Of a stretch of 64,000 nt of DNA, positions 1 to 7,683 are shown one piece after another. Origin of the DNA: Gammaproteobacteria bacterium (GTDB lineage: Bacteria > Pseudomonadota > Gammaproteobacteria > Poriferisulfidales > Poriferisulfidaceae); the NCBI GenBank assembly GCA_026706895.1, contig JAPOXW010000004.1, forward strand, positions 35,253-99,252, read 5' to 3'. Below the pieces are notes generated by a model. That model made no database searches. It was given only the letters and a program-made list of their open reading frames with translations, and was not told the DNA's origin. Made by a program: the position numbers and the translations under genes. How positions within the stretch are numbered: the first letter of the stretch is position 1; every line of letters begins with the position of its first letter.

Positions 1-3000
1 GACATTTTTCGCCCAACCCCCACCGGCTCCGAGAACATCGCCGTACGAGAATCCACCACAGGCAGCCAAGCCTGAGGCATCGTCCAGAAGATGCGGATTC
101 TGCTGAAGATCGTTCATGTGCAGGTCCCTGCAGACGAAACCGGCTCGGGAAAACGCGGCCGCCATCTCGAATTGTCCGTTGACGCCCTGCTCCCTGAGAA
201 TCGCGACGGTAGGCGCTGTGCCGGCTTGGATATAAGGGGCAGCGGGGTTTTCCTCTATTTCATAGGACAATTTGGAGAAAAGCGGCGGAGTATCCCATTT
301 CTTCCTGTTTTCATGCTCGTTGCGCGCACATCCCTCATGATCCCGGCGACGGGCGATCTCGTAGCTGGTTCGGCCCCACAACTGCTCAAGCTCGGGTAAT
401 GGCCAAACCCCGATTTCCTCACCCTGGCATCGCAATCGAAGCATCGGCTCGGTATCGAGGGTTCCGGTCGACTCGCATGTGAGCCCGGCTTCCTTGAGCC
501 GGTCCATGATCTCCTGCACCTGTGTGCTCCGAACCTGCAATACTGCGCCAATCTCCTCGTTAAACAGGTAGTCCAACACCTCGTCCGCTTCGACTGGAAA
601 ATCTATTTCCAGACCCATGCGCCCAGCAAAGGCGCATTCACAAAGGCAAGCCAGCAGCCCTCCATCTGAGCGGTCGTGATAGGCCAGAATCGCATCTTCG
701 TCCAATAACGCCTGAATCTGATCGAAAAAAGCGGCCAAAAGCGACGGGTCGTCCACGTCTGGAGTCTCTGATCCGGTCTGGCCGTAGACCTGTGCCAATG
801 CCGAACCGCCGAGACGCCGTTTGGAACTCAAGGACACCAGCAACAAGCACGAATCGACCATGTCTTGTAATTGCGGCGTGACATGCTGGCGTACGTCCTC
901 TACCGGGGCAAACGCCGAAACAACCAGCGAGACCGGAGAAGTCACTTGCTTGCCTTCCCAGGTTGCCTGCATGGACAAGGAATCCTTGCCAACCGGGATC
1001 GCGATGCCAAGCTTGGGACACAAGTCCATGCCAACCGACTCGACCGCTTCATACAGTCCGTAAAGCGCCTCTGCTTCGGAACCCGCAGCCATCCAGTTCG
1101 CGGACAGGCGAATCCGGGCCCGGTCGAGCACTTTCACGCTGGCTAGATTGGTGAGGGCTTCTGCCACCGCCATGCGCGCGGAAGCCGCTGGGCGATGGAC
1201 GGCCAGGGCCGGTCTCTCCCCCATCGCCATGGCTTCCCCCTTGATCCCTTCGAAATCACAGGCCGTCACTGCCGCATCCGCAACCGGAACCTGCCAGGGC
1301 CCAACCATCTGATCCCGGACTGTCAAGCCCCCGACCGAGCGGTCCCCAATCGTAATAAGGAAAGACTTGGAGCCCACGCAAGGCAATGTCAGTACACGCT
1401 CTATTGCTTCCGGGGTTTCAACGTCCCTCAGGTCCAGCGGCACATCCGGCCAATCTACCGAAGGCACGGCTATCTCCATCTTGGAGGATTCCCCGAACAA
1501 GAGCGTCAAGGGTACGTCTGCCGCAGTTTCTCCGAAATGTGAATCCCTCAAGCGCAATTGACCGTCAGCAGCTGCCTGCCCAACTATCGAGAATGGGCAC
1601 CGTTCCCTACGGCACAGTTCGGAAAAGCTCTCAAGCGCTTCCGGCCGGATCGTGAGCACATAACGCTCCTGTGACTCATTGCACCAAATTTCCCGTGGTG
1701 ACATCCCGCTGTCTGCACATGGGATCTCGCGCAAATCCAACTCTGCGCCACCCGGTTCCCCGTCAATCAGTTCCGGAATGGCATTGGAGAGCCCGCCAGC
1801 ACCCACATCATGCAAAGCCAGAATCGGATTGTCTGTTCCCCATGCCGTGCATTGCTCAATGACTTCTTGGGCGCGACGCTGCATTTCAGGATTGCTGCGC
1901 TGTACCGAAGCGTAATCCAGTTCCTCGTCTCCCGCTCCCGTATGCTGCGATGATGCGGCCCCACCCCCCAAACCAATCAGCATGGCCGGTCCTCCCAAGA
2001 CCACGATCAAGGCTCCCTCGGGAATTGGCTGTTTCTGCACATGACCCTCGCGGATGCTGCCGACGCCGCCCGCGATCATGATTGGCTTGTGGTAGCCGAA
2101 TGTCTTACGCCCCGTCGGTGCAGGTGCCTCGCTTTCCAGGGTGCGAAAGTACCCAGTCAGGCATGGCCGGCCAAACTCGTTATTGAAAGAAGCTGCCCCG
2201 GTCGGGCCTTCGATCATGATGTCCAGCGGTCGAGCCATGCGAGGCGGATGCTCCCGGGACAAATCCTCCCAAGGCCGTGGCCATGTGTCGAAGTTGAGAT
2301 TCGATACCGTGAATCCGCATAGACCTGCCTTCGGGCGCCCTCCCCGGCCACAGGCGGTCTCATCGCGAATCTCTCCCCCGCTACCCGTCGCAGCACCCGG
2401 GAATGGAGAAATGCCCGTCGGGTGGTTATGGGTCTCCACTTTGATGACCATTCCGTAGTCGTCGACGACGGCCCCCCACGCGCGAGTCTCCGGATCAACC
2501 GCGAAACGGCGGCTACGACCGAGATCAAGCACCGCGGCATTGTCGCGGTAGGCCGACAGAGTCCCATCCGGTGACACGGCATGCGTATGCTGGATCATTT
2601 CGAATAAACTCTTCGGCATTGATTTTCCATCAATCGTCCAGCGGGCATTGAAAATCTTGTGCCGGCAGTGCTCAGAATTAACTTGGGCGAACATCATCAA
2701 TTCGGCATCCGTGGGGTCACGTCCAAGCCTGTGATAGGCCTGGATCAAGTATTCGATGTCGGTTTCGGAGAGCGCTAGGCCGTATACTTGGTTAGCCTCG
2801 CGCAAGGCCTGGATCGGACTAGAGGCTAGGGAAATCCTTTCAAGCGGTGCAGGTTCCGGGTGTGCGAAAAGTTCGCTGCACTGCTCTATATCAGACAAGA
2901 TCGACTCGGTCATCCGGTCGTGCAGGAGAGTAATCTGCTCTGGAGGAACAACTTCCGTCCCCTGCAAGCGATATTCGACTCCCCGTTCCACTCGCAGAAC

Positions 3001-3354
3001 GGCGGTCAGCCCGCAATTCCGAATAATTTCAGTAGCCTTGCTGGACCATGGCGAGATCGTGCCGAGTCGCGGGACAACAAGGATTGAGGGGCCTGAAGTC
3101 GGCTCGCCCGCATCCGGTGCATAGTTCAGGAGCTCGGCGAGGATTTTTTCCTCAGTTGAGCCGAGGACCCGCTCACAGTCCACAAAATGCAGGAAACGTG
3201 CGCTGGAAACCTGCCCGCGACCGTGCGCTTGCAGGCGGACATTGAGCCTGTGCCGGGAATGATCGGTCAGCGCCTTGCCGCCGGGGTAAGTGCAAACGGA
3301 CATGAAAATGACGGTCGGAGGATCGGTTCGTACGGACAAGCAAGCGAACTCCAT
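1..3354 (-). CDS. purL: Phosphoribosylformylglycinamidine synthase (partial; C-terminus beyond left window edge)
   Basis: Minus-strand frame open from ATG at 3354 to base 1 (1118 codons). Contains LIVVLGGPAMLIGLGGGAASS...LALHDVGAGGLS and, at the window edge, GFSYGDVLGAGGGWAKNV (start of the glutamine amidotransferase domain). Absent from the ORF track because the stop lies outside the window. An alternative in-frame start is at 3303. Confidence 0.93.
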   Translation of the reverse strand, partial: MEFACLSVRTDPPTVIFMSVCTYPGGKALTDHSRHRLNVRLQAHGRGQVSSARFLHFVDCERVLGSTEEKILAELLNYAPDAGEPTSGPSILVVPRLGTISPWSSKATEIIRNCGLTAVLRVERGVEYRLQGTEVVPPEQITLLHDRMTESILSDIEQCSELFAHPEPAPLERISLASSPIQALREANQVYGLALSETDIEYLIQAYHRLGRDPTDAELMMFAQVNSEHCRHKIFNARWTIDGKSMPKSLFEMIQHTHAVSPDGTLSAYRDNAAVLDLGRSRRFAVDPETRAWGAVVDDYGMVIKVETHNHPTGISPFPGAATGSGGEIRDETACGRGGRPKAGLCGFTVSNLNFDTWPRPWEDLSREHPPRMARPLDIMIEGPTGAASFNNEFGRPCLTGYFRTLESEAPAPTGRKTFGYHKPIMIAGGVGSIREGHVQKQPIPEGALIVVLGGPAMLIGLGGGAASSQHTGAGDEELDYASVQRSNPEMQRRAQEVIEQCTAWGTDNPILALHDVGAGGLSNAIPELIDGEPGGAELDLREIPCADSGMSPREIWCNESQERYVLTIRPEALESFSELCRRERCPFSIVGQAAADGQLRLRDSHFGETAADVPLTLLFGESSKMEIAVPSVDWPDVPLDLRDVETPEAIERVLTLPCVGSKSFLITIGDRSVGGLTVRDQMVGPWQVPVADAAVTACDFEGIKGEAMAMGERPALAVHRPAASARMAVAEALTNLASVKVLDRARIRLSANWMAAGSEAEALYGLYEAVESVGMDLCPKLGIAIPVGKDSLSMQATWEGKQVTSPVSLVVSAFAPVEDVRQHVTPQLQDMVDSCLLLVSLSSKRRLGGSALAQVYGQTGSETPDVDDPSLLAAFFDQIQALLDEDAILAYHDRSDGGLLACLCECAFAGRMGLEIDFPVEADEVLDYLFNEEIGAVLQVRSTQVQEIMDRLKEAGLTCESTGTLDTEPMLRLRCQGEEIGVWPLPELEQLWGRTSYEIARRRDHEGCARNEHENRKKWDTPPLFSKLSYEIEENPAAPYIQAGTAPTVAILREQGVNGQFEMAAAFSRAGFVCRDLHMNDLQQNPHLLDDASGLAACGGFSYGDVLGAGGGWAKNV

Positions 3355-3367
3355 GCCTATTATCTCG

Positions 3368-3373
3368 TATAAT
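3368..3373 (+). promoter_or_regulatory. Candidate -10 box (TATAAT) of ssrA
   Basis: Perfect TATAAT 15 nt upstream of the tmRNA 5' end, in the short purL/ssrA divergent gap; no good -35 recognised. Confidence 0.5.
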
Positions 3374-3388
3374 GGGTTCAGATGACTT

Positions 3389-3745
3389 GGGGGTGACCTG
3401 GCTTCGACGGCGGTTACTGAATCCAAGGCGCATGCCGAGGCGGCAACAACCTCGTAAAAAACGGTTGCGAAAAAATTAGTTGCCAACGACGACAACTACG
3501 CACTAGCCGCTTAATCTCGGCTAGTCATCCTTCCGGGAGATGCTTGTGAATCCCGATCTGGATGTCGACTACACAAGATCGCCGTTCGGTCTGTCTGGAG
3601 CCGGAAGGTTAAATCAAACATGCAGGCTGGCGGTCATCGGGCCCTGTCCGTCGGGTGTTGACCGTAAGACAAAGACGGTGCTAAGCATGTAGAGCCGAAG
3701 AGGAGGAACTGCCGGACGCGGGTTCGATTCCCGCCACCTCCACCA
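3389..3745 (+). ncRNA. ssrA: tmRNA (transfer-messenger RNA)
   Basis: 5' GGGGGTGACCTGGCTTCGACG and 3' GGACGCGGGTTCGATTCCCGCCACCTCCACCA; acceptor stem pairs GGGGGUG with CACCUCC; tag ORF at 3482-3514 encodes ANDDNYALAA*. Confidence 0.97.
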
Positions 3746-3868
3746 CAAATTGAACGGTGTTTAGCAGTTCCACGTCGGTCCCATCAGGCTCATCCTTGAT
3801 TTCGATTACATCATCCACTTACTCATCATCACCCATTTCAGATTCGCATCGTCGGGCTGGGTTCCCTG

Positions 3869-4057
3869 CTAGTGCTGTGTGCTGCGTCCTTGCTCCAGCT
3901 CTAGCCGTTGTCGTTCCGCTTCCATGCTGGTCTTGAGCATTCCCCTAAAGATCTGGCTGACGGCCTCATCCACTGTTATCCCCCGTTGATCTGCCATTTC
4001 TTTCAGCAACTCGTAATCGTCAGGATGCAGGGTTAGGGTGACGTGTCGATTTGCCAT
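3869..4057 (-). CDS. Small ribbon-helix-helix (CopG/Arc-like) protein
   Basis: 62 aa, MANRHVTLTLHPDDYELLKEMADQRGITVDEAVSQIFRGMLK, with the typical RHH beta strand and two helices. Confidence 0.6.
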   Translation of the reverse strand: MANRHVTLTLHPDDYELLKEMADQRGITVDEAVSQIFRGMLKTSMEAERQRLELEQGRSTQH

Positions 4058-4158
4058 GATTGATTCCTGGTGTCGGGTTTGGTGGGGAGATGGTTTGGAC
4101 TCGCCTATGATTTAAAGTCAGTCAGAAGCTTTCTCTCGTGTCCGATATCCGGATTGGT

Positions 4159-5115
4159 CTATAGAGGAAGCAACCGCAATTTATGGAAAAACAGTTCTTC
4201 CACAAATTTGTTCCAACCCTCTTCAGTGCTCAGCAAATCATATAAGTTGAAGTCCGTGATCCTCATCTGATTCAACTCCTTTCTCATCGAAGGAGTAATC
4301 ACGCCCAATATGGCCATGTTCTCTGTCCGTGCAGGTGTCTGATCAAAACTTTTCTTAATGGCGCCCAACCGTTCCAATGCGCCTGCGGGGTCAGTTCCCC
4401 CTTTGATTTCTATTGTAACTTCCGGAATCCAATCTCCCTCCTGTTCCTTCTGTTTCTCAAACAATATGTCGGGTTCGGATCCAAAACGCATGCGCAGGTT
4501 TTTTGCTTCGCCCAAAACGAAAAACAGATGCTCCTCATACATTGGAATATTCATCGCGTCAATCCAATCAAGCAATTTCCCTTGAATTGCGTTTTCTGCT
4601 CTTTTCCCGATTAAGTTACGTATTTTTCCATCCTGAGTAATGGCAATCGCCGACAGGAGGTTCCGATAACCGTCTTCGAGAGTCCATTGCTCCGTTGCCT
4701 CGATAATCGCTGAAAGCATTTCGTTGTATAGACACGCAACACGTTGACAAGCATCCAACTTTACCTTGTGTCCCAAATACCCAGAACTCTCCCAAGCATC
4801 GACATTGGTTCTTGCAATGCTCTTCACCAGTTTTAGAGACAAGGTCGCCATGCCGCGGTAGTACAGAGAAGTTTCAGGGTGTCGCCGTAGCAAGGTCGGA
4901 TGGGCAAACACCCTTTTTGCTTCTATTTGCAGGCTTCGGACATGTTCCCATGCAGATTTCGAGATTCCCAACGTCTCCAGCCCGTCGCCCAAGTAATCTA
5001 GATCCTCCTCAAATTTATTTACCAATCTACGAACGAAGAGGTCGTCTCGGCGTTTTATGGCTTTAGACAAAACCAAAGCGCGCTCTCGGGCACCGTCCCG
5101 TTGCGAATCAGCCAT
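4159..5115 (-). CDS. Type II restriction endonuclease, PD-(D/E)XK fold, possibly XcyI/Cfr9I-like
   Basis: 318 aa; EPDILFE...EVTIEIKGGTDPAGALERLGAIKKSF nuclease-like core; overlaps the stop of an adjacent DNA methyltransferase gene. Confidence 0.6.
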   Translation of the reverse strand: MADSQRDGARERALVLSKAIKRRDDLFVRRLVNKFEEDLDYLGDGLETLGISKSAWEHVRSLQIEAKRVFAHPTLLRRHPETSLYYRGMATLSLKLVKSIARTNVDAWESSGYLGHKVKLDACQRVACLYNEMLSAIIEATEQWTLEDGYRNLLSAIAITQDGKIRNLIGKRAENAIQGKLLDWIDAMNIPMYEEHLFFVLGEAKNLRMRFGSEPDILFEKQKEQEGDWIPEVTIEIKGGTDPAGALERLGAIKKSFDQTPARTENMAILGVITPSMRKELNQMRITDFNLYDLLSTEEGWNKFVEELFFHKLRLLPL

Positions 5116-6556
5116 CCACTTTTACCCAGTGATACACGCATTTTCGGATTTCTTTCCGGCCAAATTTCCCCATCTGCTGACTAGAGTTTCCCTTGCCCCG
5201 CGCCAGTATCCAGATCGCGTTGCAATGGAATCCAAATTGCTCGGCAAAGTCCGACAGAATCAGATCAACCGGAACTTCTTCTCCATGATATTGCACATTG
5301 TCGTTAATCATGAACACACTTCCACCAGGCATCACAACGCGCCCGAGCTCATACGTGACCAAGGCCATTTCCGTGAAATAATTTTCAATCAGGTTAATGA
5401 TGTTCCGATTGCTCAGTTCCTCAGCGTGCTCCCGGAGAGTCGACAACACCTCCTGCAATGCAGGATGTTCATCGACTGCTCGAAATACTTGGTGAATCTC
5501 TGCTGCGTCTTGGTACGTGGCAAGGAGTGATTCTCGTTTTGAACGATTTTCAACTGTTGCCGATAGCAGGGCTTGCCGCAATGCTTTGACTTGGCTATCG
5601 TCATAGTCTAGATAGACCAACTCCAATGCGTATGTTCGAGTGTAATCGTAGCGGTTGGCATAAGGGGGAGAGGTCACGACACAGTCATACTCATTATCCG
5701 GGAGTTTCTTCAGTTCCGTGAGGCTGGAACCTGTAATTAACGTAGGGTTCGGACCGGAATAGTGCTCTTTCAGGAAAGAAAAATCCTCTTCGATTTCCCT
5801 CAACCGGGCAGCTAGTACTGTCGAAAAATCCGGTATTTCCCCCTTGTCTAGTTTTGCTGATACATTTCGGCCAGAACGCGAATCCCAACGTAAGAATTGT
5901 CCATCCTTACGTGTGTAACTGGCTTCCTCCAAACTGCTCAGGCATGCTAGATTGAGAACCGTTGCAAGGACCGGATTGTCCAGTTTGGCGATAAATTCGC
6001 GGGCATTTGCAATTTCCCGGTCCGCTTGACTGGAAAAGGCCTTTTCAGTAATCGGGATGTGCTTGAGTATGTATTGCTTATTGCAATTTAGTTTCGATGT
6101 CGCATGAAGCATTTTCTGAGAAACTGCACGAAATTCCTCATGAGACAGCCCGTTTGCTGCATGAGCGACTGACTGGGCAATCAAATTACCCAACGGCAAA
6201 ATCTCGATTCCGGTTCCCCGGAGACCCATGCCCATTGCGGTCAAGGCTGTCGTTCCCGCTCCAGAAAATGGATCTAGTACCTGTTTTCCGTTTGCTGACT
6301 CAATAAGTTTCTGTACAAGGGCGGAAGAAAATCCTTCCTTGTATTTCATCCAACGGAATCCAGCGACGCTTTTATTGCCTTGGTACGAGACAAGTTTCCT
6401 AGTGAAATAAGAATTGACTGAAATGCGATCTTTATAGTGTTGAAGCAAGGCTGCGCGAGCGGATATTGGACCACTGTCTGGAGAAAATGTGGCGGAAAAA
6501 GTTGCAGCCATCATAAAAAGTGGCACTTGTGCCGAGGCCCAATCTACTAGAATCAA
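5108..6556 (-). CDS. DNA methyltransferase, SPPY type (probably N4-cytosine); true start may be internal
   Basis: AdoMet motif LDPFSGAGTTAL followed by catalytic motif VVTSPPYANRYDYTR; adjacent endonuclease gene. Confidence 0.8.
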   Translation of the reverse strand: MILVDWASAQVPLFMMAATFSATFSPDSGPISARAALLQHYKDRISVNSYFTRKLVSYQGNKSVAGFRWMKYKEGFSSALVQKLIESANGKQVLDPFSGAGTTALTAMGMGLRGTGIEILPLGNLIAQSVAHAANGLSHEEFRAVSQKMLHATSKLNCNKQYILKHIPITEKAFSSQADREIANAREFIAKLDNPVLATVLNLACLSSLEEASYTRKDGQFLRWDSRSGRNVSAKLDKGEIPDFSTVLAARLREIEEDFSFLKEHYSGPNPTLITGSSLTELKKLPDNEYDCVVTSPPYANRYDYTRTYALELVYLDYDDSQVKALRQALLSATVENRSKRESLLATYQDAAEIHQVFRAVDEHPALQEVLSTLREHAEELSNRNIINLIENYFTEMALVTYELGRVVMPGGSVFMINDNVQYHGEEVPVDLILSDFAEQFGFHCNAIWILARGKGNSSQQMGKFGRKEIRKCVYHWVKVDG

Positions 6557-6908
6557 TTGTACCGCACCTTGCCTGATTACCCGATTTAATCCCTAAAAGA
6601 GAGCATCTTTGCCGCCCGATTTCTGCATAGAGATTTGGAATTGCATCACAAGCTTTATCGGCCTGTGTCGCCATGTCAGGGCTTGGGTTCCTGCCGAAGA
6701 GAAAACATTTCAATTCTTTCAGGTCTAACAGGATTGCCATTTGCGTATGTGATTGGCTCCAGAATTGGCATCGGGAAAGTTCGTTATCGTGCGCTAATGC
6801 TGGGCTGGCGATGGCCAGTAGTAGGATGAATGGCAAGGTTGGTCTGGTCACGGAATCTCCGATTAGCTTTGTGGGGAGTTTGATTGTTGGAATGTATCCA
6901 AGACCCAT
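6432..6908 (-). CDS. Small putative exported protein, uncharacterised
   Basis: Signal-peptide-like TLPFILLLAIASPALAHDNE followed by a Cys-containing region; overlaps the annotated methyltransferase 5' end, so boundaries are uncertain. Confidence 0.35.
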   Translation of the reverse strand: MGLGYIPTIKLPTKLIGDSVTRPTLPFILLLAIASPALAHDNELSRCQFWSQSHTQMAILLDLKELKCFLFGRNPSPDMATQADKACDAIPNLYAEIGRQRCSLLGIKSGNQARCGTIDSSRLGLGTSATFYDGCNFFRHIFSRQWSNIRSRSLASTL

Positions 6909-7330
6909 GCCGCTAATTTTCTTCCATGCAGATCTTCATTTCTCAATGGCTCATAGCAGGGAAACTCGAGGCTATTTGATTGGCTATAAAACGACACCTG
7001 AAAATGATTTACAGGTTCTATTTCGCTTCGGTCGATAGATTTCAGCCATTCCTTCGTTAACTCGGCCACATCTTCCTCACTATCGCTGGTTATAAAATTG
7101 ACTAGCCTCAGCCTAGCTCCGGCGATCTCGACATGACAAATATGTTTGTAAAGGTTCATAAGCATTGTTCCTTTGTCGTTGAAAGAGCCGCCATCATACC
7201 TGAAGGGAATCCGGGAGAATGTACTAGAGTGGTTGATCTCGTTGCCTATTCCTCCGGCCCCTAAATCAGTAGACAACCCCGCTTTGGAGTGCTTTTGCGT
7301 CATCTCAATCCGATATACTGTGCTCCACAC
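6863..7330 (-). CDS. Hypothetical protein
   Basis: 155-aa ORF with soluble-protein-like composition in the same accessory block; no family recognised. Confidence 0.4.
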   Translation of the reverse strand: MWSTVYRIEMTQKHSKAGLSTDLGAGGIGNEINHSSTFSRIPFRYDGGSFNDKGTMLMNLYKHICHVEIAGARLRLVNFITSDSEEDVAELTKEWLKSIDRSEIEPVNHFQVSFYSQSNSLEFPCYEPLRNEDLHGRKLAAWVLDTFQQSNSPQS

Positions 7331-7359
7331 TGATCTCTCTGTATAACCTTGATCAACTC

Positions 7360-7683
7360 ATGACGTTCGTCGTTCTTGAAGACTGCATCAAATGTAAATA
7401 CACCGACTGCGTGGAAGTCTGCCCGGTTGAATGTTTCCACGAGGGTCCGAATTTTCTGGTAATCGACCCCGAAGAGTGCATCGATTGCGCCCTGTGTGTG
7501 CCGGAATGCCCGATCGACGCCATCGTGCCAGAAAAAGACATCCCCAAGGATCAGCTGGAGTTCCTCCAGATTAACGCAGACCTGGCGAGCGAATGGCCGG
7601 AAATCAGCCGCCAGAAGCCTCCTCCGCCCGATGCAGACGAGTGGCACGGCAAGCCTGGGAAAAGAGCACTGCTCGAGCTCTGA
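7360..7683 (+). CDS. fdxA: Seven-iron ferredoxin FdxA
   Basis: [18 protein letters not shown]...[16 protein letters not shown]. Confidence 0.95.
   Translation: MTFVVLEDCIKCKYTDCVEVCPVECFHEGPNFLVIDPEECIDCALCVPECPIDAIVPEKDIPKDQLEFLQINADLASEWPEISRQKPPPPDADEWHGKPGKRALLEL

Noticed and set aside
1-3354. purL looks fragmented into several small ORFs in the track
   Set aside because: The minus frame is open from 3354 to base 1 with PurL motifs throughout; it is missing only because its stop lies beyond the window. No frameshift is implied.
3640-3840. Minus-strand frame reading ...DVELLNTVQFVVEVAGIEPASGSSSSSAL
   Set aside because: This is antisense read-through of the tmRNA 3' end (VAGIEPA-type artefact), not a protein gene.
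3746-7360. Complete integrative island at ssrA
   Set aside because: No integrase gene and no second copy of the tmRNA 3' end (attR-like repeat) was found between 3.7 and 7.4 kb; only an accessory block can be supported.
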